Source: Rouxiella silvae
Lineage (GTDB): Bacteria; Pseudomonadota; Gammaproteobacteria; Enterobacterales; Enterobacteriaceae
DNA length: 64,000 nucleotides
Assembly (NCBI RefSeq): GCF_002093625.1
Contig: NZ_MRWD01000005.1
Span: forward strand, 1-64,000
Direction of reading: 5' to 3'
Within the stretch, counting starts at the first letter, position 1. Every line of letters starts with the position of its first letter. Below the pieces are notes generated by a model. It did not search any database, was not told where the DNA came from, and saw only the letters and a program-made list of their open reading frames with translations. Below are positions 41,134 to 49,524 of this stretch, piece by piece. A program made the translations under genes and the position numbers.

Positions 41134-41162
41134 TAGACAGTATGGCGGTTAAGCCGTAGTAT
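41134..41162 (+). promoter_or_regulatory. promoter of the argX-hisR-leuT-proM tRNA operon
   Basis: TAGACA (41134-41139) and TAGTAT (41157-41162) are separated by 17 bp. A C-rich discriminator follows, as in stringently controlled stable RNA promoters. The first tRNA starts 22 bp downstream. Confidence 0.6.
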
Positions 41163-41183
41163 CCCCACCCGCAACGGCGCTAA

Positions 41184-41260
<77 letters not shown>

Positions 41261-41327
41261 TTGACCTCGGTCGGTTTTGCGCAAAGAGTTGCGGTGTTAG
41301 TTTCGGTACGTGAAGTAAAGATACGAT

Positions 41328-41404
41328 GGTGGCTATAGCTCAGTTGGTAGAGCCCTGGATTGTGATTCCAGTTGTCGTGGGTTCGAGTCCCATTAGCCAC
41401 CCCA
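41328..41404 (+). tRNA. hisR: tRNA-His (GTG anticodon)
   Basis: A 77-nt cloverleaf GGTGGCTATAG ... TTAGCCACCCCA, including the extra 5' G of tRNA-His. The anticodon loop TTGTGAT carries GTG. Confidence 0.96.
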
Positions 41405-41459
41405 CTTCTTCCTTTAAAAGAAGAATGTGTGAGTAGTAAAGAGTAAAGTTTGTGACTGT

Positions 41460-41546
41460 GCGAAGGTGGCGGAATTGGTAGACGCGCTAGCTTCAGGTGT
41501 TAGTGTTCTTACGGACGTGAGGGTTCAAGTCCCTCTCTTCGCACCA
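41460..41546 (+). tRNA. leuT: tRNA-Leu (CAG anticodon)
   Basis: An 87-nt class II tRNA with a long variable arm (GTGTTCTTACGGACGT). It starts GCGAAGGTGG, ends TTCGCACCA, and its anticodon loop CTTCAGGT carries CAG. Confidence 0.96.
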
Positions 41547-41610
41547 CACAAAACTTTAAAAGCTCTGAGCGTAACCAGAAAGACAAGTTGTAATAGTAAA
41601 GGCAATACAT

Positions 41611-41687
41611 CGGCGAGTAGCGCAGCTTGGTAGCGCAACTGGTTTGGGACCAGTGGGTCGGAGGTTCGAATCCTCTCTCGCCGACCA
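41611..41687 (+). tRNA. proM: tRNA-Pro (TGG anticodon)
   Basis: A 77-nt cloverleaf CGGCGAGTAGCGCAG ... CTCGCCGACCA. The anticodon loop TTTGGGA carries TGG. Last tRNA of the cluster. Confidence 0.96.
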
Positions 41688-41699
41688 ATTCAAATAAAG

Positions 41700-41730
41700 A
41701 GCCCTGCAGAAATGCAGGGCTTTTTGTTTT
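41700..41730 (+). terminator. terminator of the tRNA cluster
   Basis: A perfect 9-bp stem AGCCCTGCA / TGCAGGGCT with a GAAA loop and TTTTGTTTT, 12 bp after tRNA-Pro. Confidence 0.94.
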
Positions 41731-41847
41731 CTATCGTTTCTGATTTTTTAATCTCTTCTACTTCCCCCTCAAATATTTTCTCAATCACGCTTAAAATTCT
41801 TTACCCTGCGGCACAGATCACTGCAAAGCCTCCCTCATAAAAGCTAT

Positions 41848-41859
41848 AACCAATTGGTT
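41848..41859. promoter_or_regulatory. palindrome before the GH3 gene, possible operator
   Basis: AACCAATTGGTT is a perfect 12-bp palindrome 97 bp before the glycosidase start. It could be bound by a sugar-responsive repressor, but no cognate regulator lies in the window. Nothing else in 41731-41956 is recognisable except AAGGGAAGAG, the ribosome site of the next gene. Confidence 0.3.
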
Positions 41860-41956
41860 CATAAGAACAGTTCACCGAGTGATTCGTGCAAAAGGCTCAC
41901 TGGAATGGAATCTTAAATATTTCTTATTTCTGGAAATACTTTGCTAAGGGAAGAGT

Positions 41957-44338
41957 ATGAAGATAAATAAAATAGGCCTGTTTACTGCCTTTACTCTGCT
42001 GTCTGCCCCCGCACTGGCCGTGCCGCAGTTAACCGATGCCGCCTCGATACCCGCTGTAATCGCCGCCATGACACTGCAAGAGAAAGCCGCCTTTGTTTCC
42101 GGCACCGGTATGAACAACGCGACGAACGTTGCCGGTGCGGCGGGCTCAACGCTGGCGATCCCACGCTTGGGCGTTCCGCAGATTGTCTTTGCCGACGGGC
42201 CAATAGGTGTGCGGTTAGGCGCCGGTCCGACCGGCGGCGAGAAACGTTTTGCCACCGGATTTCCAGTATCCGTTGCGATGGCTGCCACCTGGGACCCCGC
42301 GCTCATTCAGCGCGTAGGCGGCGCTATTGGTGAACAGGCCAAGTCCTACGGTGTTGATTTGATGTTAGGACCCGCCATTAACATTCAGCGCAACCCGCTT
42401 AACGGCCGTAACTTCGAGTATTTCACCGAAGATCCCCTTCTTAACGCCATGATTACTGCCGCCTATATTAACGGGATGCAGGCAGAAGGCGTCGGGGCGG
42501 TGGTCAAACATTTCGCCGCTAACAACCAAGAAACGCGCCGCCAAACGGTGAACGAGATTATTTCTGACCGCGCACTGCGCGAGATCTATTTTCCCGGTTT
42601 TGAATATGTCATGGATCACGCCCAGCCGTGGGCAGTGATGAGCTCTTATCCGGCCATTAACGGCACGCCTTCGTCGCAGAATCCTTGGTTGCTGAAAGAG
42701 GTTCTGCGAAAACAGTGGAAATTTAACGGGTTCGTGATGTCTGATTGGTATGGTGTGACCGATCCGGTGAGGTCATTGCTGGCGGGTAACGATCTTAATA
42801 TGCCTGGCGGCCTGTCCGAAAAAGACACCCCTTTTCTGCGACGTAACACCGACCCGAAAGACGTCGTATTAGCGGCGTTGAATTCCGGTGAAATTACTCC
42901 GCAGCAGATAGACGAAAATATTAAAAATATTTTAAATATCATCATCAAGACCCACCGTTTTAAAACACAGTCTGCGCCCGTTGCCGCTGCGATTGGCGAT
43001 CGCTCTGCGTTGGCGCGTCAGGCCGCAGCCGATTCGATGGTTTTGCTGAAAAACCAGTCGCAGACCCTGCCAGTGCCGGCCAATCTGCGTATTGCCGGCT
43101 TTGGCCATAATATTGATAATTTCTACGTGGTGGGCGGCGGCAGTGCCGAGGTCAATATTGATCCCAAGCGTCTGGTGACGCTGCCGCAGGGGCTTAAAAA
43201 CGCCGGTCTGACCCTGATAGACAACGTTGAAGGGCATAAGCTGGATGAGCAGGCCAGTGACGACATCATTAACCGTGCCGCGCAGGAAAGCGACATGGCG
43301 TTGATATCTATCGGACGCAGCTCCACTGAAGGTGCAGATCGCTACTCAATGGCTATGCACGGCGATGAAGTTGCGATGATTGAAAAGGTGGCGGCGGCTT
43401 TCCATCGGCAGCATAAAAAAGTCACGGTGCTGCTTAACGTAGGGTCACCGATTGAAATCAATGGCTGGGAGGACAACGCCGATGCCGTTCTGCTCACCTG
43501 GCAGCCCGGTGAGCAGGCGGGTAACGCGGTGGCAGACATCCTGACCGGTAAGGTCAATCCTTCCGGCAAGCTGCCGCTGACGTTTCCAAAACGCTTAGAG
43601 GACTCGCCGAGTTACGGCAATTATCCAGGCAACGCTAAAACCGTAAACTACGGCGAAGGCATTTACGTCGGTTATCGTTATTTTGATACCCGCCGCATCG
43701 CGCCGATGTATCCCTTCGGCTACGGGCTCTCTTACTCAACCATTGAGTATGGAAAAATCACGCCACAAAGCCCGCAGTTCAACATTGATAAGCAGGGCAG
43801 CGTAGAGGTCAGCATTTCCGTGAGAAACACTTCTAAGGTAGCGGCAAGGGAGGTAGTGCAGCTTTATGTGCATGACGACGCTTCACGCCTCGATCGGCCG
43901 ATGCAGGAGTTAAAGGCTTTTCAAAAGGTGAGCCTGCCCGCCGGTGAAGAAAAAAGTGTGTCCTTTAGGCTGGATAAGCGTGCTTTCTCCTATTATGACG
44001 CGGATAAAGGCGACTGGGTACTTGAACCCGGTAAATTCACGCTGCGTATTGGCAGTTCATCGCGTGATATTCGTGCTGAAACACCGTTATTAGTCATTTC
44101 AAAAACGCCGGCATTTTCTTTTAATACGCCGTGGATTGACATTCAAACCTATGAAAAAGCAGCGACTATTGTTGCTAGTGTCATAGGGGATGACGCAACC
44201 AATGCCTGGATTGAGGGCAGTCCAACGCTGGGTGAAAAGCTTGATGAGGTGCTGAAGCTAAAACCAGAGTTTACTAAAGACTCGTCAAAATTACAGGACG
44301 AAAAACAGGCGATTCTTAAGCGGATCAATGCGTTGTGA
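41957..44338 (+). CDS. Secreted glycoside hydrolase family 3 beta-glycosidase
   Basis: A 793-residue enzyme with a signal peptide ending near ALA (residues 19-21), so periplasmic or secreted. The GH3 N-terminal barrel has VKHFAANNQETRR (Lys184, His185) and the nucleophile Asp263 in GFVMSDWYGV. The second domain has the likely acid/base Glu458 in SSTEGADR. A fibronectin III-like domain follows (about 640-725), then about 65 residues ending in a charged helix that I do not recognise. Probably a beta-glucosidase or xylosidase; the exact sugar is not readable. It replaces the aslB/aslA genes found here in E. coli and stands alone, without transporter or regulator. Confidence 0.88.
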   Translation: MKINKIGLFTAFTLLSAPALAVPQLTDAASIPAVIAAMTLQEKAAFVSGTGMNNATNVAGAAGSTLAIPRLGVPQIVFADGPIGVRLGAGPTGGEKRFATGFPVSVAMAATWDPALIQRVGGAIGEQAKSYGVDLMLGPAINIQRNPLNGRNFEYFTEDPLLNAMITAAYINGMQAEGVGAVVKHFAANNQETRRQTVNEIISDRALREIYFPGFEYVMDHAQPWAVMSSYPAINGTPSSQNPWLLKEVLRKQWKFNGFVMSDWYGVTDPVRSLLAGNDLNMPGGLSEKDTPFLRRNTDPKDVVLAALNSGEITPQQIDENIKNILNIIIKTHRFKTQSAPVAAAIGDRSALARQAAADSMVLLKNQSQTLPVPANLRIAGFGHNIDNFYVVGGGSAEVNIDPKRLVTLPQGLKNAGLTLIDNVEGHKLDEQASDDIINRAAQESDMALISIGRSSTEGADRYSMAMHGDEVAMIEKVAAAFHRQHKKVTVLLNVGSPIEINGWEDNADAVLLTWQPGEQAGNAVADILTGKVNPSGKLPLTFPKRLEDSPSYGNYPGNAKTVNYGEGIYVGYRYFDTRRIAPMYPFGYGLSYSTIEYGKITPQSPQFNIDKQGSVEVSISVRNTSKVAAREVVQLYVHDDASRLDRPMQELKAFQKVSLPAGEEKSVSFRLDKRAFSYYDADKGDWVLEPGKFTLRIGSSSRDIRAETPLLVISKTPAFSFNTPWIDIQTYEKAATIVASVIGDDATNAWIEGSPTLGEKLDEVLKLKPEFTKDSSKLQDEKQAILKRINAL

Positions 44339-44437
44339 GTATTTGGCGACACAGTGATTTAACTCTATGTTTTATTTGACTATTTAATATTAAAAAAAGC
44401 AGGTTAGGCAGTTATTCTCCTCGTGTAGGGGGATAAC

Positions 44438-44455
44438 TGTCGCCGAGAAGAGACA
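44438..44455. promoter_or_regulatory. GlrR binding box 1
   Basis: TGTC at 44438-44441 and GACA at 44452-44455 are separated by exactly 10 bp, the consensus for the response regulator GlrR. It is centred about 240 bp before the glmZ start. Confidence 0.7.
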
Positions 44456-44500
44456 TTTAACTTATTGATATTGTTGTATAAATATTTAATAGATCTAAAC

Positions 44501-44518
44501 TGTCTCTCAAGGGCGACA
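44501..44518. promoter_or_regulatory. GlrR binding box 2
   Basis: TGTC at 44501-44504 and GACA at 44515-44518 are again separated by exactly 10 bp. It lies 63 bp from box 1, six helical turns, so both face the same side of the DNA. Confidence 0.7.
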
Positions 44519-44606
44519 CTCTGCACGAGGTATACGGTAAAGTGATTGCTGATAAGGGTTCGCAGGCGGGATCACTTAAAAAATATAATTTTTTAAAGTT
44601 GTTAAT

Positions 44607-44619
44607 TATCAGTTATTTA
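44607..44619 (+). promoter_or_regulatory. IHF site
   Basis: TATCAGTTATTTA matches the IHF consensus WATCARNNNNTTR at every position. It lies between the GlrR boxes and the promoter, where a DNA bend would bring GlrR to sigma-54 polymerase. Confidence 0.6.
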
Positions 44620-44659
44620 GTTGATGTTTTGCATCATACTTACAGGGGTATTTTAAAGC

Positions 44660-44675
44660 TGGCATGGGTTCTGCA
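44660..44675 (+). promoter_or_regulatory. sigma-54 promoter of glmZ
   Basis: TGGCA at 44660-44664 and TGCA at 44672-44675 give GG-N10-GC spacing, as in the -24/-12 consensus. The -12 C at 44674 puts the transcription start at 44686-44687, exactly the 5' end of GlmZ. CATAAT at 44674-44679 could act as an overlapping sigma-70 -10 element. Confidence 0.75.
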
Positions 44676-44686
44676 TAATCCATCGT

Positions 44687-44889
44687 GTAGATGCTCATTC
44701 CACCCTCTTATGACTGCGTAGCTTCATAAACCTGGGAATGATGCAGAGCCAAATTACAGTGTCTCTTGTCTATCTGACCGATAACCTTGTGGTTATCATC
44801 CAGCAGGCAATACGTTGAGTGTGACACTACCCCTGTTGTCTAAGACCTGATTGTTTTTACACTTGTCTCTCCGGCAAGTGTTTTTTTTT
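44687..44889 (+). ncRNA. glmZ: small RNA GlmZ
   Basis: An Hfq-dependent small RNA that base-pairs with and activates glmS mRNA (glucosamine-6-phosphate synthase); its cleavage by RNase E with RapZ is blocked by GlmY. The 5' end GTAGATGCTCATTCCA, the segment GGGAATGATGCAGAGCC, the block ACGTTGAGTGTGACACTACC and the TTGTCTAAGACCTG stretch (44836-44849, seed and processing region) match E. coli GlmZ. The terminator stem ACACTTG / CAAGTGT is followed by eight T after the closing base. Length about 203 nt against 207 in E. coli, in the same place, before hemY. Confidence 0.93.
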
Positions 44890-45106
44890 GCCTGTAATAT
44901 TTACGGTTACTTAGTCGATACCCTCCCGGCAGTTCATTCTTATTTATATTTCATAAAGATTTTAATATTATTAATAAATAATAAGTGGATATATTTTATT
45001 ACATGTCTCGTTTACTATCCTTATTCATTACTTGAAATGAATGTCTTCATTTTATTTTATGATTGTTATTAACATAATGGAAAGTATTTAATAAGGAATT
45101 TTATCT
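44890..45106. other. AT-rich gap after glmZ
   Basis: 217 bp, strongly AT-rich, with no recognisable gene. It must hold the promoter of the next gene, though none is obvious. AAGGA at 45093-45097 is the ribosome site for the TTG start at 45107. Confidence 0.5.
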
Positions 45107-47050
45107 TTGAAAAAAACACTTGTTGGAATAGGTTTAACCTCTTTGCTGGCCGTCTCATTATTAACATCAGTGAGCGCGATAGCTCAGGGCGTTGGGCAGG
45201 CGCTAAAACCGCTGTGGTCGGTAGACTTTGACCAGACGATCGATAAGGTAGCCACCACAGGTGATGGCACCGTCGTGGCCTTCGTGACCGGCATAGGGGA
45301 AAATAAGTCTGCTCAGGGATTTCACGTCGTTGATCGGAGTGGCCATGTTCAGACTTCGGTATATAATGAACAGGGTGTCAGGCGTACCCAGGTGATGCCT
45401 TTCATCGGCAAAGATAACGGAATTTATATTCCGTCCACTAAAGATAATTATTCAGCTATATCAAAATATATTGCCGCGAATAATTATCAGGTGGAGAATT
45501 ATGTTTTTCAGGCGCCAAAGACAAGTAATATTAATGGGGTGCTATTTAGTCCTGATTATAGAAAAATTTATGTGATGACGCCTCATGGGAAACTATCAGG
45601 TAGCAGCGTCTATGCCCTTAAATTAAGCGTTTCTTCGTCGGGAAGGTCGCCATTATGGCGGGAGAATATTGAAAATACCTTAAATTATATTGTGCTTAAT
45701 GACGATGGAAGCCAAATTTATGCTTCGGAATACGAAAATGAGGCCTATTTACTCAATGCCGAACAGGGAGAAACTAGCCACATAGGTTTTCCTCAGATTC
45801 GTTCCGGAGATGTTGTTCAAGACGACCAAGGCTATCTCTATGGTCCGATGTATGCTGCGGACAGCTCTGTAGTTAAGTTCCATCCGTTTAATAATCCTGC
45901 GGTTAAACAGTGGACGTTTGACAGTAAGCAACTGTCGCCTTCGTTCCGAGAAAGAAACTATATTCTCGGCCTTGAGGGCCAGCTCTACGAATCTTTCTTC
46001 AATAAAATCTATGCTATCGACACTAAAACGGGCAAAGAGCTTTTCCAAATCGCGCTACCGATAGACGAGGGTAAAAACAATGCGTTCACCGGCAAGTTGG
46101 CTATCGACCCACAAACCGGGTGGGCCTACACCAGTTATATTCAAACGACGCCCGAGCCGCTGGTTAGCGTAATAGGTTTTTCACCCGACGGTAAGCAAAG
46201 CAAAACGCTGCTTGTACGTAAAGGTAAAGCTGAAAAGATGTCTGCGCCGGCTATTTCGAATGGCTTGCTCTATGTCAGCGTCGATAACACCTTATACAAC
46301 TATGGTCTGAACGGCCAAACTGCCGTCACGCCCGTTGAAATGGTCGACATTAAGCAAATTGAAGCCAAAGACCTGCCGCAAAAACCGCATAATATTGCCT
46401 GGGAAGTGCGCGATGAGAAAAATAATCTCGTTGAGCTGGGCAGTGTAAACATTGATGGTATCGATCCTATGCTGCTCGACAAATATCGCTGGCCGTTGTT
46501 GGTATCGGAAGCTATTAACAACAGTAAAGGCATGCTCAAGGCCGGTGTTAAGAATGAAGCGGACGAGATTAAGCCGATTGCCAGCCAGTCGCGCAATCAT
46601 CTGTGGCTGCCTGATTTTTATCAGGCAAAAGGGTATACCGCCAGCCTGACCACGACTGAAACTGAGCTTAGGTATGATCCAGTGTGGGTACTTAATACAA
46701 AACCTTCAGCAATTATTACCAAAGAGGGTGATGATTTACCTGTGGGATCGACCATTGTGCTTAGCGTTAATGATTCTGCTACCCAGCAAAAGAGTGAGCA
46801 TACTTTCACCGTGACGCGTTCAAGCCGATTCCTTTGGGCACAAGACTTTGCGGCATTTATTAATAAAGAGGTGGGAGAGTTAGGTGTGAGTGCCGGTGAA
46901 AAGTTTAGCAACGGCAATTCACTGGCATCCCCATTAACTAGCCAATATCGTAACAAGCTGTGGGTTAAGGCTACAACAAAGGACGATATAACAACATCGA
47001 CGCTGAGTGTTACTTATAAAATAAATAAACGCTTAGCAGATAACAAATAA
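45107..47050 (+). CDS. Secreted protein of unknown function, propeller-like with duplicated C-terminal module
   Basis: A 647-residue protein I do not recognise. A signal peptide (KKTLVGIGLTSLLAV, cleavage near residue 24-27) predicts export. Residues about 35-410 contain repeated Tyr/Gly-rich strands such as GSQIYASEYE, QGYLYGPMYA, GQLYESFFNKIYAIDTKTGK and NGLLYVSVDNTLYNYG, typical of WD40/PQQ-type propellers. Residues 461-501 and 575-620 share a pattern: an aromatic-rich start, INxxxGxLxxGV, then IAS or LAS, RNxLW; the RN-LW motifs are 119 residues apart. The start is TTG, with AAGGA nine bases upstream. It lies alone between glmZ and hemY, more AT-rich than its neighbours, and may have been acquired. 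Confidence 0.75.
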   Translation: MKKTLVGIGLTSLLAVSLLTSVSAIAQGVGQALKPLWSVDFDQTIDKVATTGDGTVVAFVTGIGENKSAQGFHVVDRSGHVQTSVYNEQGVRRTQVMPFIGKDNGIYIPSTKDNYSAISKYIAANNYQVENYVFQAPKTSNINGVLFSPDYRKIYVMTPHGKLSGSSVYALKLSVSSSGRSPLWRENIENTLNYIVLNDDGSQIYASEYENEAYLLNAEQGETSHIGFPQIRSGDVVQDDQGYLYGPMYAADSSVVKFHPFNNPAVKQWTFDSKQLSPSFRERNYILGLEGQLYESFFNKIYAIDTKTGKELFQIALPIDEGKNNAFTGKLAIDPQTGWAYTSYIQTTPEPLVSVIGFSPDGKQSKTLLVRKGKAEKMSAPAISNGLLYVSVDNTLYNYGLNGQTAVTPVEMVDIKQIEAKDLPQKPHNIAWEVRDEKNNLVELGSVNIDGIDPMLLDKYRWPLLVSEAINNSKGMLKAGVKNEADEIKPIASQSRNHLWLPDFYQAKGYTASLTTTETELRYDPVWVLNTKPSAIITKEGDDLPVGSTIVLSVNDSATQQKSEHTFTVTRSSRFLWAQDFAAFINKEVGELGVSAGEKFSNGNSLASPLTSQYRNKLWVKATTKDDITTSTLSVTYKINKRLADNK

Positions 47051-47088
47051 CCCGCGAACGAACAGTCAGTTATTTTCCGTTGGATATA

Positions 47089-47117
47089 AAAAACCCCGCC
47101 AAGTTGGCGGGGTTTTT
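47089..47117. terminator. bidirectional terminator before hemY
   Basis: AAAACCCCGCCA and TGGCGGGGTTTT form a strong stem with a three-base loop, T-rich on both strands. It separates the unknown gene from the converging hem operon. Confidence 0.9.
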
Positions 47118-47159
47118 ATTGGACGAGACGAATATCATCGTTAACCGCAATCGGGCTGA

Positions 47160-48353
47160 TTACTGCTGCGAATTATTAATCGTCAGCATCAGTCCTTGAT
47201 GACGCATTTCGGCAGCCTCGGCAGGCTTATGTTGTTTATCCAACGCATCCGCCAGCCAGGCAAAATCGTAGGCATCCGGACGTTGTTTAAGCGCCTCACG
47301 GAACGCGTCACTTGCCTGCAACCATTCCCCGTGCTTGAGCAGAATCTGCCCCAGCGTGCTGTTCAGCAGCGGCGTAGCGCCGTTTTGCTTAATAGATTGA
47401 CGCAGGAACTTTTCAAGCTGCTCCGGATTGCCAGATTTCAGCTTCGGCATCAGCGCCACCAGACGTTCGTCGTACTGGCGTTTCAGCCCGTCGAGAATAA
47501 CCTCCTGCGCCAAATCGTGGTCGTTGCACTGAATCAGATGGATTGCCATCGCCACCTGCAAAGCAGGTTCATGGCGGGTTTTACGGCTCTGATCCTTCCA
47601 CCAGCGCTTAAGCCCTTCGCTGCCTTCTTCCGACATCAGTTGGTCCATCATCCCGACGTAGGCTCTTTCCTGCACGACTTGCAGCTGCTCATCGTCATAG
47701 ATGTCGGCTTTTGCCATTGAGGGTAAAATTTCCATCAGCGACCCATAGGCACCGGTGCGCATATAGGCCTGTTCAGCCAGACGCAGTATTTCCGGGTGTC
47801 GAGGCGACAGGGCAATCAGGCGGTCGACGCCGTGACGTGCTGCATGAATTTCTCCCTGCGCCAGTTGAATACGCACGCGGGTGATATCCACCGGCAACTG
47901 GTCAGTATCAGCAATCTCGGCGGCGCGCTCTAGATACTGATTGGTGCGAATCTCGTCGCCACGCTGCGAGGCCGCTTCGGCAGCGAGCAGATAGTTAACC
48001 ATCGGCTGCTCGGCGTGATCGGCATTGCGCGCCAGCAGTTTTTCCATTTGGCGATGGTCACCCTCGGCCAGTTTAATCATGGCGCGCTGAGTTTGCTTGC
48101 GTGCTTTTGAACGTTTGCGGCCCACAAACCAGCCACGGGTGCGTGCCCCGGTGCGGAATAGGCGACGCAATATCCATTCAATAAAGAACAGCACTACAAA
48201 CAGCAGAATGGCCATAATCACCAAGCCGGTGACGCTGGTTTCAACGTTGTAATTGTCAGTCTGGATAAGCACATAGCCCTGATGACCCGCGAGCATTGGG
48301 CCAACGACAATCCCGGCAATGACAATCAAAAACAGTATGAGAACACGTAACAT
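47160..48353 (-). CDS. hemY: HemY, heme-operon inner membrane TPR protein
   Basis: Last gene of the hemCDXY operon. It has 397 residues with two N-terminal membrane segments (MLRVLILFLIVIAGIVVG and VTGLVIMAILLFVVLFFIEW), then a cytoplasm-facing or periplasmic TPR-rich helical domain. It is linked to heme synthesis in enterobacteria; the biochemical role is unclear, and it is distinct from the protoporphyrinogen oxidase of Gram-positive bacteria. It follows hemX after three bases. Confidence 0.92.
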   Translation of the reverse strand: MLRVLILFLIVIAGIVVGPMLAGHQGYVLIQTDNYNVETSVTGLVIMAILLFVVLFFIEWILRRLFRTGARTRGWFVGRKRSKARKQTQRAMIKLAEGDHRQMEKLLARNADHAEQPMVNYLLAAEAASQRGDEIRTNQYLERAAEIADTDQLPVDITRVRIQLAQGEIHAARHGVDRLIALSPRHPEILRLAEQAYMRTGAYGSLMEILPSMAKADIYDDEQLQVVQERAYVGMMDQLMSEEGSEGLKRWWKDQSRKTRHEPALQVAMAIHLIQCNDHDLAQEVILDGLKRQYDERLVALMPKLKSGNPEQLEKFLRQSIKQNGATPLLNSTLGQILLKHGEWLQASDAFREALKQRPDAYDFAWLADALDKQHKPAEAAEMRHQGLMLTINNSQQ

Positions 48354-48356
48354 GCG

Positions 48357-49502
48357 TTATTCCCCCTGTTTGGCGGTGGTCGCGGCTGCGGGCTGCTGAA
48401 GCAGGTTACGCACGCGCGTTTGCATCAGTTTTTCCAGCATTGGCTGGCTTTTCAGCTGGTCGGGCACGTCCATCGAAATAGATTGCTGGCTCAGGGTGTC
48501 GAGGTCGGCCAGAAATGCCTTGGTCGTTGGGTCCGAGGTATCAAAATAGGCGCGGACCCAGGTCGATACGGTTTCCAACGACTGTTTGTAGATTTCATTC
48601 TGATGGCGCGGCACGGCCTGCGCGGCAATCAGCAGACGAGAGCGGATGTTTTCGCGCAGATAAACGTCCTGATTGGGTGCCAGTAAAGGCTCTGCACTGG
48701 TATCACGGCGGCGGATAGTAATGAAATCCGACATAAAGCTGTGCCAGCTTTTGCTGAGATTTTGACGCCATTCGGTCAGAGAGCTGGAAAGCTCGCCGCT
48801 GTCACTGTCCATTGGTGAATCATCGGTGTCGTTGTCGGCCAGACGCAGATTATCTACCTGATTGGAAAGCTGGTTAACTTTCAAAATGATGCCGTCGAAA
48901 TCAACCTGTGTCACCGCTGAAAGGCTGCCGACGTCTTCATTGATGGCCTTGCGCACGTCAATCAGGCTCGGGTCATTCATGTCTGCCAGGCTGGCATCGG
49001 CGCTTTTCAGCAACGCGGCCGCCGTGGTGACGTCCTGATCGCTCCACAGTTTTCTACCGGCCAGCTTCACCAGGAAATCGGCCTGTGACAGCATCCAGGT
49101 TTTGGCATCGCTGCCAGAGATGCTGGCGACTTTATCCTGCAACTCACTTAACTGACGGCTAAAGGAGGCCTGCTGACGCGAGGCTTCCTGGAGGGATTTA
49201 TCCTGCTGGCCGAGCAAGGTATCAATTTGCTGTTTGTCCTGCTGTTGGCTGCTTTTGAGGCTGGCGATTTGCGCCTGGAGCTCCTCATTGCTCGCCGCAT
49301 CAGCCTGCGCCTGTTGGTGTCCGTGATAATAAATACCCACGCCGAGTGCAATCACCAACACAATGGCAATTGCGCCCAATATTGGGCCCGTACGCTTTTC
49401 CTTTTGTACGGTTTCACGAAAAGCAGCATCTGGCTGTTGGGGGCTCTCAACCGCAGTTGTTGTATCTTCTACCTTTGCGGAAGGATTTTTTTGTTCCGTC
49501 AT
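48357..49502 (-). CDS. hemX: HemX, uroporphyrinogen-III C-methyltransferase-like membrane protein
   Basis: A 381-residue protein of the HemX family. A polar Pro/Glu-rich N-terminus is followed by one membrane segment ([20 protein letters not shown]), then a long coiled coil rich in Gln and Ser (about 75-130) and a helical domain. The methyltransferase label is historical; no SAM-binding motif is visible. It lies between hemD (22 bp) and hemY. Confidence 0.92.
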   Translation of the reverse strand: MTEQKNPSAKVEDTTTAVESPQQPDAAFRETVQKEKRTGPILGAIAIVLVIALGVGIYYHGHQQAQADAASNEELQAQIASLKSSQQQDKQQIDTLLGQQDKSLQEASRQQASFSRQLSELQDKVASISGSDAKTWMLSQADFLVKLAGRKLWSDQDVTTAAALLKSADASLADMNDPSLIDVRKAINEDVGSLSAVTQVDFDGIILKVNQLSNQVDNLRLADNDTDDSPMDSDSGELSSSLTEWRQNLSKSWHSFMSDFITIRRRDTSAEPLLAPNQDVYLRENIRSRLLIAAQAVPRHQNEIYKQSLETVSTWVRAYFDTSDPTTKAFLADLDTLSQQSISMDVPDQLKSQPMLEKLMQTRVRNLLQQPAAATTAKQGE

Positions 49503-49524
49503 CTGGGCACATCCCTTAGTCAGG

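Larger units (their letters stand above)
44339..44686 (+). other. glmZ upstream control region
   Basis: An AT-rich region of 348 bp without a gene. It contains two perfect TGTC-N10-GACA boxes, one IHF box and a -24/-12 promoter, each listed separately. The layout matches sigma-54-dependent glmY/glmZ promoters described for Enterobacteriaceae. Confidence 0.7.

Noticed and set aside
44851-45072. 73-codon hydrophobic frame between glmZ and the next gene
   Set aside because: It begins inside the GlmZ terminator, lies in very AT-rich DNA and lacks a ribosome site.
41611-47117. integrative element or genomic island at tRNA-Pro
   Set aside because: No integrase, no direct repeat of the tRNA 3' end and no mobility gene were found; kept only as a variable block.
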